Shown here piece after piece: positions 25,533 to 33,928 of a stretch of DNA of 64,000 nucleotides (the stretch's first letter is position 1; every line of letters begins with the position of its first letter). The position numbers and the translations under genes are program-made. A model generated the notes under the pieces. That model was not told where the DNA came from and made no database searches. It was given only the letters and a program-made list of their open reading frames with translations. This stretch comes from Mesorhizobium amorphae CCNWGS0123 (lineage in GTDB: Bacteria; Pseudomonadota; Alphaproteobacteria; Rhizobiales; Rhizobiaceae), in assembly GCF_001686985.1 (NCBI RefSeq), contig NZ_CP015318.1, positions 4,648,001 through 4,712,000 on the forward strand. Direction: 5' to 3'.

Positions 25533-26732
25533 TCAAAGCGATTTGGGCAGATAGCGCCAGGTGACGAACCCGCAGGCAGCGGCAAGTAACCCGAGCGTGG
25601 CAAAGACCGAGCCCAGACCGAAAAACGCCAGCACCACCGAATAGACCAGCGGCGGCGTCAGCTCGGAGAAGTCGAGATAGGTGCGGTAGACCGCCGCCAT
25701 CTGCGCCCTCTCGTAGAACCTGACCGAACGCATGAAGGCGGTCGAGCCGAGTGCGTCGAGCGCAATGGCGAAGAAGGCCCCGCACAGCAGGAAGGCGCCG
25801 GTGAGCAGCGGCACGGTTTCGCCCACCGCACCCGCCGCCAGAAGCGTGGCCGACATGGCGAAATAGGCAAATGTCATCGTCCGTCGGCCGCCGAAGCGCT
25901 TGCCGGCCCTGCCCCAGAAGATCGCCGTGAACAGAAGCGCATTGCCGGCCGACACCAGCAGGCCACCGGCGAGTTCGCCCTCGCCTGTGATCACCATGAA
26001 CAGCGGCCCGTAGACGAAGAACGTCGTCCAGAAGCAGGAGCGGCCGAAGGCGATCAGCCAGGCAAGCCTCAGCCTGGGTTGCGCGACGAAGCGACCGATA
26101 TTGGCAAGCGGGTTGGCCGGTCGGCTCTTGCCGGGGCGGATCGACGGGTTGTCGCCGAGCCGGTAGGTCCAGAACAGCACGAGCAGCGCCAGGGCAAAGA
26201 TCGCGACCGCGCCATGCGCGGCATAGATGCCGAAGCTGGTGTAGAGGAAGATTCCCAGCGTCGGTCCACCGGTCCAGGCGAACATCGACCACGCCATGCG
26301 CAACGATTCCGCCTGCATGAAGTCGGACTTGCGGATGTGGTCCATGATGTAGAGGTTGAGCGTGATCGACAGCGCGCTGGCGCCCATGACGCGGCAGAGC
26401 ATGCCGATGAGCTGCCCGGTCAGCGTATGCGTGACGAAGAACAGCGAGCCTATGGCGAGCAGGCAGGCGCCGGCGGTGTAGACCCAGCGCCGGGCAAAGC
26501 GTCGGATCAGCATCGGCATGAACAAGGTCACCGACAGCCCGAGCAGCGCCACGATGGTGTAGAGGATCGAGACGATCTGCTCGTTGTGCAGGATCTCGTA
26601 GGCCTGGATCGGGATGACGCTGGAAATCGTGGCGCGCGCGAAGGACTCGACCGCATAAAGCGAGGCGAAGGTGCGCGCATCCGCCGGCCTGAGAGCCGGA
26701 AGCCAGATCGGGTGGCGCACATGGGTGGACAT
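25533..26732 (-). CDS. MFS transporter
   Basis: This 399-residue membrane protein has about 12 hydrophobic segments with a central basic loop (GKSRPANPLANIGRFVAQPRLR) between two six-helix halves, the MFS layout. The start ATG 26732 follows a strong GGAGGGTCA ribosome site. It is convergent with the Rieske gene, with a 3-bp gap. The substrate is not known. Upstream to 26992 lies a 260-bp region with a short imperfect palindrome (TTCCGATGCGG near 26865) and no gene that I can see. Confidence 0.8.
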   Translation of the reverse strand: MSTHVRHPIWLPALRPADARTFASLYAVESFARATISSVIPIQAYEILHNEQIVSILYTIVALLGLSVTLFMPMLIRRFARRWVYTAGACLLAIGSLFFVTHTLTGQLIGMLCRVMGASALSITLNLYIMDHIRKSDFMQAESLRMAWSMFAWTGGPTLGIFLYTSFGIYAAHGAVAIFALALLVLFWTYRLGDNPSIRPGKSRPANPLANIGRFVAQPRLRLAWLIAFGRSCFWTTFFVYGPLFMVITGEGELAGGLLVSAGNALLFTAIFWGRAGKRFGGRRTMTFAYFAMSATLLAAGAVGETVPLLTGAFLLCGAFFAIALDALGSTAFMRSVRFYERAQMAAVYRTYLDFSELTPPLVYSVVLAFFGLGSVFATLGLLAAACGFVTWRYLPKSL

Positions 26733-26992
26733 TGACCCTCCGGCCGTGGAATCGCCGGTCAAATCTGGCCGGACCAGTGACTAGCCGGTAGCAGGAAATC
26801 GACCCGCTCAAGCCGAAAAGCGAAACCGGCCAAAGGCTTTCCGCCACTGGCCTAAAGCGAATTCCGATGCGGCTTCGCACCGGAAGGAAGACGTCAAACG
26901 GGAGATTGACGCGGAAGCGGCGGCGGCCCGCCTTCTGTTGCCCTGTGCAACCGTGATAGTCGTTTGGCACCAGTGAATCGGAATGCGAGACG

Positions 26993-27961
26993 ATGAGCCT
27001 TCAAACGCCGGCAGAACCCGTTCAGGACCCGTCGAAGCCGAGGCGCATCACAACCATCGACATAGTGCGCGGCATCGCCCTGCTGGCCATGGCGAGCTAC
27101 CATTTCACCTGGGATCTCGAGAATTTCGGCTATACCGATCCCGGCCTCACCGCCTTCGGCTGGTGGAAGATCTATGCGCGCTGCATCGCCTCGACCTTCC
27201 TGTTCCTGGTCGGCGTCAGCCTGTTCCTCGCCCATGGCAGGCAAATCCGCTGGCCGGGCTTCTGGAAGCGTTTCGCCATGGTCGCCGCGGCGGCGCTCGC
27301 CATATCGGCTGTCACCCACTTCGTTACGCCGGGCGGCGTCATCTTCTTCGGCATCCTGCATGAGATCGCGCTGGCCAGCCTGCTCGGCCTTGCCTTTCTG
27401 CGGCTGCCGGCGCTGCTGACGATCGTCGTTGCGGCGCTCGTCATTGCGGCGCCATTCTATCTGCGGTCAGAATTCTTCGACCATCCGGCGCTGTGGTGGG
27501 TCGGCCTGTCGGCCACCAATCCGCGCTCCAACGACTATGTGCCGCTGTTCCCCTGGTTCGGCGCCGTACTTTTGGGCATAGCCGCGGCGAAGCTCGCTTC
27601 AACGTCCGGCTTGCTTGCCCGGCTGGCCGACCTTGCACCCGGCCGCTGGTCGAACCCGCTGGTCTTCATCGGCCGGCACAGCCTCGCCTTCTATCTGATC
27701 CACCAGCCGCTGCTGTACGGTGCCGTGTCACTGTACTCTCAGGTTTGGCCAGGCGAAGCTGAGCTTAGGCAGTGCCAAGCCGTCTGCGAGCAGACGAATG
27801 ATGCCAAGCTCTGCTCGAATTATTGCACATGTATGATCGACACCCTGAAAGGTGAGAAAACTCAGTACCCGACGCAGGAGGCACTGCAAGCGCACCTTAT
27901 CGAACTGGGCAAAACCTGCACGGCCGTAGCCGAAAGCACGATGGAGGGAGGCCAACAATGA
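26993..27961 (+). CDS. DUF1624/heparan-alpha-glucosaminide N-acetyltransferase-like membrane protein
   Basis: This 322-residue protein has the N-terminal signature ITTIDIVRGIALLAMASYHFTWDLENFG and at least seven hydrophobic segments, as in DUF1624/HGSNAT-like acyltransferases. A helix ending IGRHSLAFYLIHQPLLYGAVSLY closes the membrane domain. The last ~70 residues form an unusual soluble tail with paired cysteines (CQAVCEQTNDAKLCSNYCTC), suggesting disulfides or metal binding. It overlaps the next gene by 4 nt. The acyl acceptor is unknown. Confidence 0.8.
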   Translation: MSLQTPAEPVQDPSKPRRITTIDIVRGIALLAMASYHFTWDLENFGYTDPGLTAFGWWKIYARCIASTFLFLVGVSLFLAHGRQIRWPGFWKRFAMVAAAALAISAVTHFVTPGGVIFFGILHEIALASLLGLAFLRLPALLTIVVAALVIAAPFYLRSEFFDHPALWWVGLSATNPRSNDYVPLFPWFGAVLLGIAAAKLASTSGLLARLADLAPGRWSNPLVFIGRHSLAFYLIHQPLLYGAVSLYSQVWPGEAELRQCQAVCEQTNDAKLCSNYCTCMIDTLKGEKTQYPTQEALQAHLIELGKTCTAVAESTMEGGQQ

Positions 27962-28434
27962 CCGACGTCACCCCGAAACCCGGGCTCATCCCATGGCCGC
28001 CGCTGATCTATGTCGCGGCAATCATCATCAGCGTTGTGCTCGGCCTGCTCTATCCGCTGCCGTGGATCGGCGATCTGCTGGGCGAGATCCTCTTCGCCGC
28101 CGGCTGGGTGGCTTTGTTCGGCGTCGCCGCGCTGTGGTTCACCGCCATCCGCGTCATGCTGCGGGCAAAGACCACATTCAATCCGAACGCCGTGCCGGAC
28201 CATCTGGTCACCTCCGGCCCCTTCTCGGTCAGCCGCAACCCGATGTATCTCGCCAACACGCTGCTTTTGATCGGCGTCGCCTTTATCACTGGGATCGTCT
28301 GGTTCCTGCTGTTCGCCTTCATCGCCGCCTTTGCGACGCAGAAGCTGGCGATCGAAAAGGAGGAAAAGATACTGGCGGCAAAATTCGGCAAGAAATACCG
28401 CGACTACGCCAAACGCGTGCGGCGCTGGATTTGA
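27958..28434 (+). CDS. Isoprenylcysteine carboxyl methyltransferase family protein
   Basis: This 158-residue membrane protein has four hydrophobic helices and the ICMT/PEMT signature: LVTSGPFSVSRNPMYLANTLLLIG followed by a C-terminal EKEEKILAAKFGKKYRDYAKRVRRWI. Bacterial members are S-adenosylmethionine-dependent methyltransferases of mostly unknown substrate. The start overlaps the acyltransferase-like gene (ATGA), so the two are co-translated. Confidence 0.87.
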   Translation: MTDVTPKPGLIPWPPLIYVAAIIISVVLGLLYPLPWIGDLLGEILFAAGWVALFGVAALWFTAIRVMLRAKTTFNPNAVPDHLVTSGPFSVSRNPMYLANTLLLIGVAFITGIVWFLLFAFIAAFATQKLAIEKEEKILAAKFGKKYRDYAKRVRRWI

Positions 28435-28484
28435 GCTCAGGGCTCACCAAGGGCGCTGGAGTAGAATAATCAAAACGGCCGCGT

Positions 28485-28871
28485 TCAGGTGTTGACGCCG
28501 AGCTCCACCAGCCGCTCGACGCAGGACTCTTCGGCCTGGTCGAGTTCGGCCAGCGTCTCCTCGAGGTCGCGGCGCTTCTGCCTCAGATCCTCGCGCTTTT
28601 CCTCGATGCGCTTGATCATCAGCTTGAGCTGGCCGACCTCGCCGGGCGGCTCCTTGTACATCTGGATGATTTCGCGGATCTCGTTGATCGAGAAGCCGAG
28701 CCGCTTGCCGCGCATGATCTGGCGGATCAGATGCCGGTCGGACGGACGAAACAGCCGGGTGCGTCCGCGCCGCACCGGCTGGACCAGGCCCTCGTCCTCG
28801 TAAAAGCGCAGCGTCCGCGTCGACACATCGAATTCGCGGGTCAGTTCGGTGATCGAATAATATTCCCGCAT
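28485..28871 (-). CDS. MerR family transcriptional regulator (LiuR-like)
   Basis: This 128-residue regulator has the MerR winged helix: YYSITELTREFDVSTRTLRFYEDEGLVQP, followed by RLFRPSDRHLIRQIMRGKRLGFSINEIREII and a C-terminal coiled-coil dimerisation helix rich in Glu and Arg. It resembles the short MerR proteins (LiuR/HmrR-like) that control leucine or acyl-CoA catabolism in proteobacteria. There is a late Cys (ESCVERL), but no metal-binding cysteine pair. ATG 28871 has GGAG upstream; longer frames lack this. Its target genes are not adjacent. Confidence 0.85.
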   Translation of the reverse strand: MREYYSITELTREFDVSTRTLRFYEDEGLVQPVRRGRTRLFRPSDRHLIRQIMRGKRLGFSINEIREIIQMYKEPPGEVGQLKLMIKRIEEKREDLRQKRRDLEETLAELDQAEESCVERLVELGVNT

Positions 28872-29006
28872 TCTCGCTCCCAATACTGGATGGCCAGGAC
28901 GCCCGCCATGCGCAGCCGCCTGCCATGCCGATCGTTCCATGCTGGAATCGGCATAAACCCCGCGCGAGCCTCGCACGGCATTTACGTAAAAGTCAATTGA
29001 GACGCC

Positions 29007-30425
29007 CTAGCTGGTTCCCGCGCCCAGATGCAACCACCATGTGGCAAGGCTGAGGAAGGCGAGGAAGCCGATGACGTCGGTAATCATCGTCGTGAAGATC
29101 GATGACGAAATCGCTGGATCGGCGCCAAGCTTGTCGAGGAACAGCGGGATGAGGATGCCGCCGAGTGCCGCGGCCAGCATGTTGAGGATCATGGCCGCCG
29201 CGATGACGAGACCGAGATCGGGATTGTGGAACCAGAGGCCGGCGACCAGTCCGAGGATCGTCGCAATGACCATGCCATTCAGCATGCCGACCATGACCTC
29301 GCGGCGAATGACGCGGCCGGCATTGTAGATATCAAGGTCGCGTGTGGCGAGCGCGCGCACGGTCACCGTCATCGTCTGCGTGCCGGCATTGCCGCCCAGC
29401 GAGGCGACGATCGGCATCAGCGCGGCAAGTGCCACCATTTCCTCGATCGTCGCACCGAACATGCTGATCACCGAGGCCGAGATGAAGGCGGTGCCAAGAT
29501 TGACCAGCAGCCAGGGCACGCGCGAGCGCGATGTCGCGGCGACGGTATCCGACAATTCCTCGTCGCCGACGCCGCCCATACGCAAGAGGTCCTCCTCGGC
29601 CTCCTGCTGGATGACGTCGACCACGTCGTCGATGGTCAGCACGCCGACCAGCCGCTCGTTCTCGTCGACGACGGCGGCGGAGAGAAGGTCGTATTGCTCG
29701 AATTCCCGCGCCGCCTCTTCCTGGTCCATGGTGGCCGGGATGGCATGCCTCGTCTCATGCATGACCTCCTCGACCTTCACCGCCCGCTTGGTGCGCAGGA
29801 TCTGGTCGAGATCGATGGCGCCAAGCAGCTTGAAGCTCGGATCGATGACGAAGATCTGGCTGAAGCGATCGGGAAGGTTCTTGTCCTCGCGCATGTAGTC
29901 GATGGTCTGGCCGATCGTCCAGAACGGCGGCACCGCGACGAACTCCGTCTGCATGCGGCGGCCGGCCGTCTCTTCCGGATAGTCCAGCGAGCGGCGCAGC
30001 CTGATCCGCTCGGTGAACGGCAGCTGCGACAGGATCTCGTCCTGGTCCTCCTGGTCGAGGTCTTCCAGAATGTAGACGGCGTCGTCGGAATCGAGCTCCT
30101 GCACCGCCTGCGCGATCTGTGCGTTGGGCAGATTGTCGACGATGTCGAGGCGGATCGCTTCATCGACTTCGGTCAGCGCGGAAAAGTCGAAGTCGGCGCC
30201 CAACAGCTCGACCAGCGCGCGACGCTGCTCGGGATGAAGCGCTTCGAGCAGATCGCCGAGTTCCGACTGGTGCAGGTCGCCGACTTCGCGCTTCAGCGTC
30301 AGCGTGTCGCGATCGGCGATCGCCGCGCCGACATGCGCCAGGAACGACGACTGGACGGCGCCGTCCTCGCCATAGATATCGGCGCCCTCGGCGGACCGGA
30401 TTTCCTGTTCGTCCTGGCCTTCCAC
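29007..30425 (-). CDS. mgtE: Magnesium transporter MgtE
   Basis: This 472-residue protein has a cytosolic N-domain with MgtE repeats (LLEALHPEQRRALVELLG; ILEDLDQEDQDEILSQLP), two CBS domains (residues about 155-275, with VGVLTIDDVVDVI) and five C-terminal membrane helices with ASLGGNAGTQTMTV, the MgtE channel motif. It is a Mg2+ channel gated by cytosolic Mg2+. The start is GTG at 30425 with GGAGG 6 nt upstream. Monocistronic. Confidence 0.95.
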   Translation of the reverse strand: MEGQDEQEIRSAEGADIYGEDGAVQSSFLAHVGAAIADRDTLTLKREVGDLHQSELGDLLEALHPEQRRALVELLGADFDFSALTEVDEAIRLDIVDNLPNAQIAQAVQELDSDDAVYILEDLDQEDQDEILSQLPFTERIRLRRSLDYPEETAGRRMQTEFVAVPPFWTIGQTIDYMREDKNLPDRFSQIFVIDPSFKLLGAIDLDQILRTKRAVKVEEVMHETRHAIPATMDQEEAAREFEQYDLLSAAVVDENERLVGVLTIDDVVDVIQQEAEEDLLRMGGVGDEELSDTVAATSRSRVPWLLVNLGTAFISASVISMFGATIEEMVALAALMPIVASLGGNAGTQTMTVTVRALATRDLDIYNAGRVIRREVMVGMLNGMVIATILGLVAGLWFHNPDLGLVIAAAMILNMLAAALGGILIPLFLDKLGADPAISSSIFTTMITDVIGFLAFLSLATWWLHLGAGTS

Positions 30426-30471
30426 CAGCGCCTCCCGCCACCACGATTCCGGAAAGGGTGCCTGTCAGGTC

Positions 30472-30522
30472 TAGAGCATTGGACCCAAAGGGGAAACCGG
30501 TTTTGGGAAAATCCGATGCTCG
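30472..30522. repeat. Dispersed palindromic repeat (TAGAGCATTGGA type)
   Basis: Arms GAGCATTGGA (30474-30483) and TCCGATGCTC (30512-30521) flank an inner AAACCGG/CCGGTTTT-like core. This is the layout of a palindrome I associate with Rhizobiales genomes. It lies in the 221-bp gap upstream of mgtE. Confidence 0.65.
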
Positions 30523-30646
30523 GACGCAAGATAGGGCGGCAGCGCGATTCGGCTTGAGAAGCTTTTGCTCTAACGCATGGGAATATCAAGCGAAACGCGC
30601 CCTGCCCCGCGTGGCCAGCGTTTCGAGGTCGGCAATGCCGCGCTCA

Positions 30647-31627
30647 CTATTCGCGCACGAGGCGCCCGGTCGCCCACCAGATCACCGACACCACGGCGAT
30701 GGCGACATAGCCGTCAACGGCGTAGTGCCATCCGGTATACACCGACCCGTACAGGATCAGACCCGCGAAGATCCAGCCGACAGCGCCAGCCCAACGGTTC
30801 AGGGACGACAGGAAAAAGGCATTCAGCACGACAAGCGCCACATGCAGGCTGGGCATGGCCGAAATGCCGCCCCCCAGGCCTGTGTTGCCGGTCGTATAGA
30901 GCATCAAGAGATAGTCGGCATATTCACGCACGACGACGCTGGACTCCAGGCTGGACAGGGCGACCTTCAAACCGCCGAAGCGATCGCCGCCGACGAAGTG
31001 ATCATAGTAGATGGGACCGGCCGACGACAGCAGGAGCGCAAGCAAGGTGCCGACGATCGAGATGGTCAGGGCCACCGCCCAAAGATAGCGGATGCGTGCG
31101 ATCGGGTTCGACCACATGCCCACCAGCAGGATCGTGCCGAACCACTGCGCGAACCACACCACCTCATAGATATTGAAGATGAAGAACGCCCAAAGCCCAT
31201 TGTCGAGGCGATGCGCCAATTCCCACGGCGCTGCCCGGTGTATCCACTCGTCCAGATCGGCAAACCATGTGTCGGCATAAAACGGAAGGACCGTCGGAAT
31301 CAGGATCTTGAAGTTGGAGAACGCCGTCACGCCGGCGAGAAAGAACAGCAGCACCGGCAGGCAGTTCCACCACCGTGTCCGGACCCAGTTGATTGCATAT
31401 TTCGTCGGCGCGTCCCGGCCATAAAGCAGTCCTGCGACGGCGGCGCTGCCAACCAGCAATATCGGGACCGCACGAGCGAACTTGTCGACGTAGATCAGGC
31501 CGAGGGTGAGAAAAGTCGCCGGACTCAAGAAAAATGAGATCAGCACGTATGTGCCGATGAAGAAGGCCAGCCTCACCGACCATTTGCCGGCCGGACTGTA
31601 GTCCGAGACTTCAGAAGATAAGGACAT
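30647..31627 (-). CDS. PAP2 superfamily membrane phosphatase
   Basis: This 326-residue protein has eight or so hydrophobic segments and the PAP2 signature: GGGISAMPSLHVALVVLNAFF, followed by GWHYAVDGYVAIAV, which supplies the catalytic His residues. The long N-terminal membrane region before the motif is as in inositol-phosphoceramide-synthase-like (PAP2_3) proteins. It may act on lipid phosphates or lipid-linked intermediates. ATG 31627 was chosen over a TTG at 31660; the ribosome site is weak. Monocistronic. Confidence 0.85.
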   Translation of the reverse strand: MSLSSEVSDYSPAGKWSVRLAFFIGTYVLISFFLSPATFLTLGLIYVDKFARAVPILLVGSAAVAGLLYGRDAPTKYAINWVRTRWWNCLPVLLFFLAGVTAFSNFKILIPTVLPFYADTWFADLDEWIHRAAPWELAHRLDNGLWAFFIFNIYEVVWFAQWFGTILLVGMWSNPIARIRYLWAVALTISIVGTLLALLLSSAGPIYYDHFVGGDRFGGLKVALSSLESSVVVREYADYLLMLYTTGNTGLGGGISAMPSLHVALVVLNAFFLSSLNRWAGAVGWIFAGLILYGSVYTGWHYAVDGYVAIAVVSVIWWATGRLVRE

Positions 31628-31917
31628 GCTGATCTGCCGAAATTGAACATGCGTGACCAAGTGAGCAATAGCGTGCCGACCTTACATTTGCGTTACTGAG
31701 CGGTCAGGGAAGCCCCGACGAAATCGACCATTTTCTGCAGCGCCAGGCCGTCGTCGATAGCCTGCCCAGACGCAAAACCGGGTTCAAGCGGCGCGACAAT
31801 GCATGTCGCTAGGGAAAGAGCACCCATTTGCCGTTGGGGCAGAATTGCCGTCGCGGGATCCGGAGACGCAACGGAACCCGCCACACCCGCAAATTGGCCC
31901 AGAGCAACCGGAAGCCC

Positions 31918-32598
31918 TTGAAGATCAAGCCGCAGAGAACGAGTGAGGCAATCGGCGAGCGGCGCGTCCGCGTGATCGTCGCCGAACGCAATCCGCTCGT
32001 CGTATCGGCGCTGCGCGAAATGCTGGAGTGCGACGGGCGCTTCGAGTTTCTCGGCTCCATGCAAAGCGGCAAGCAGCTGCTGGACCTGGCGGCAGAGCCG
32101 CAATTCGACGTCGCCGTCATCGGCTGGAAGCTCGCCGACATGGACGGCGCCGACGTCCTGGCCGAGATCCAGAGCCGCAGGCTCGACGTGCGGATCACGG
32201 TGTTTTCCAACGACCATGATATCGGCATCCTCAAGCAATGCGTGCGGCTCGGCGCGCATGGCTATTGCTTCCAGTTCGACGACCCTCCGATCATCTTCGA
32301 GACGATCCTGGCGGTCGCGCATGGCCGTATCTGCATCCCCTATATCGACATCAACAAGGTCAACGACACGCCGCTGTCGCAGCTCACGGTTCGCGAACGC
32401 GAACTGCTGGCGGTGCTTTCCGACGGTTGGACCAACCTGCAGATCGCAACGCGGACGGGGATTTCCGAGAACACGGTGAAGTACCACCTCAAGAATCTCT
32501 ACGACAAGCTCGACGTCCGCAACCGGGCGATGGCCGTCGCGCTCTATTCGAGCGAGAAGCGCCGCAGTCAGGGCAATTCGGGTAGGCCGACCGGGTAG
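31918..32598 (+). CDS. LuxR/NarL-type response regulator with degenerate receiver domain
   Basis: The 226-residue product has a receiver-like domain (residues 17-135) and a C-terminal LuxR-type helix-turn-helix (LTVRERELLAVLSDGW, then ENTVKYHLKNLYDKL). The receiver is degenerate: the usual phospho-acceptor Asp is Gly69 in DVAVIGWKLADMDG, and the conserved Lys near residue 131 is absent (GYCFQFDDP). It is therefore unlikely to be switched by ordinary phosphorylation. TTG 31918 with GGAAG upstream is my preferred start; upstream TTGs at 31894 or 31828 are possible. It lies 125 bp before the serine-cycle block and may regulate it. Confidence 0.82.
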   Translation: MKIKPQRTSEAIGERRVRVIVAERNPLVVSALREMLECDGRFEFLGSMQSGKQLLDLAAEPQFDVAVIGWKLADMDGADVLAEIQSRRLDVRITVFSNDHDIGILKQCVRLGAHGYCFQFDDPPIIFETILAVAHGRICIPYIDINKVNDTPLSQLTVRERELLAVLSDGWTNLQIATRTGISENTVKYHLKNLYDKLDVRNRAMAVALYSSEKRRSQGNSGRPTG

Positions 32599-32617
32599 GC
32601 CGATCGGGTAGGCTTGT
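32579..32617. repeat. Three tandem 13-bp repeats
   Basis: Units CGGGTAGGCCGAC, CGGGTAGGCCGAT and CGGGTAGGCTTGT follow one another without gaps. The first and part of the second encode the C-terminal residues and stop codon of the response regulator; the third lies in the leader of sgaA. They could be a regulator-binding array or a replication-slippage product. Confidence 0.75.
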
Positions 32618-32723
32618 CCCACCCGCACGCGGCGAGATCTTACCCGGCAAGGTGTTGTTGCCGCCCGCCGTAAAAACGAGACTCCCCTCATCAGTTTTGC
32701 TGGATCAGAGGAGAGTTCGCAGC

Positions 32724-33914
32724 ATGGCCGGCTTCACCCATCTTTTCATTCCGGGGCCAACCAACATCCCCGAACAGGTCCGGCAAGCGATGAACCTTCC
32801 GATGGAGGACATGCGCGCCGCTTCGTTCCCCGATCTCACTTTGCCGCTGTTCGAAGACATCAAGAAAGTCTTCAAGAACGAAACCGGCCGCGCCTTCATC
32901 TACCCCTCGTCCGGCACCGGCGCCTGGGAAGCGGCGATGACCAATGTGCTCAGCCCCGGCGACCGCGTGCTGATGTCGCGCTTCGGCCAGTTCTCGCATC
33001 TGTGGGTCGACATGGCCGAACGCCTCGGCTTCGAGGTCGATGTGATCGACTGCGAATGGGGAACCGGCGTGCCGCTCGAGCTCTACGCGGAAAGGCTGAA
33101 GGCCGACAAGGCGCACCGCATCAAGGCGATCTTCTGCACGCAGAACGAGACCGCCACCGGCGTCACCAGTGACGTCGCCGGCTGCCGCGCCATACTCGAC
33201 GACGCAAACCACCCGGCGCTGCTCTTCGTCGACGGCGTGTCGTCGATCGGCTCGATCGATTTCCGCCAGGAGGAATGGGGCGTCGACTGCGCCGTCAGCG
33301 GCTCGCAGAAAGGCTTCATGCTGCCTGCCGGTCTCGGCTTCCTGTCGGTCAGCAAGAAGGCGCTGGTCGCCTCGAGGACGGCTACCCACCGGCGCTGCTT
33401 CTTCTCCTTCGAGGACATGATCCGCGCCAATGACGCCGGCTATTTCCCCTACACGCCGGCGACGCAGCTGCTGCGCGGCCTGCGCGCCTCGCTCGACCTG
33501 ATCGCCGACGAAGGGCTGGGCAACATCTTCGCCCGCCATCATCGCTTGGCCGAAGGCGTGCGCAAGGCGGTCGACGCCTGGGGCCTGAAGCTTTGCGCCA
33601 AGGCGCCGAAATGGCACTCCGACACGGTCAGCGCCATCCTCGTGCCGGAAGGCATCGACAGCGGCGACGTCGTCAAACATGCCTACCAGAAGTACCAGAC
33701 CTCGCTCGGCGGCGGCCTCAACAAGGTATTCGGCAAGGTCTTCCGCATCGGCCATCTCGGCTGGCTGAACGAGGTCATGGTGCTGGCCTCGCTGTCCGCC
33801 GCCGAACTGGCGCTGCTCGACTGCGGCGTCAAGCTGGCGCCGGGTTCCGGCGTCGGTGCCGCGATCGCGCATTTCCGCCGTTCGCAGCAGCCCGTCATCG
33901 CCGAAGCCGCCTGA
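32724..33914 (+). CDS. sgaA: Serine--glyoxylate aminotransferase
   Basis: This 396-residue enzyme begins FTHLFIPGPTNIPEQVR and has YPSSGTGAWEAAM and VSGSQKGFMLPAGL, with PLP Lys196, as in class-V serine-glyoxylate/alanine-glyoxylate aminotransferases. It converts serine and glyoxylate to hydroxypyruvate and glycine, an entry reaction of the serine cycle. It is followed by mcl, mtkA, mtkB and ppc, which supports that assignment. ATG 32724 lies after GGAGAG. Confidence 0.93.
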   Translation: MAGFTHLFIPGPTNIPEQVRQAMNLPMEDMRAASFPDLTLPLFEDIKKVFKNETGRAFIYPSSGTGAWEAAMTNVLSPGDRVLMSRFGQFSHLWVDMAERLGFEVDVIDCEWGTGVPLELYAERLKADKAHRIKAIFCTQNETATGVTSDVAGCRAILDDANHPALLFVDGVSSIGSIDFRQEEWGVDCAVSGSQKGFMLPAGLGFLSVSKKALVASRTATHRRCFFSFEDMIRANDAGYFPYTPATQLLRGLRASLDLIADEGLGNIFARHHRLAEGVRKAVDAWGLKLCAKAPKWHSDTVSAILVPEGIDSGDVVKHAYQKYQTSLGGGLNKVFGKVFRIGHLGWLNEVMVLASLSAAELALLDCGVKLAPGSGVGAAIAHFRRSQQPVIAEAA

Positions 33915-33928
33915 TCCTGGAGCGCGAC

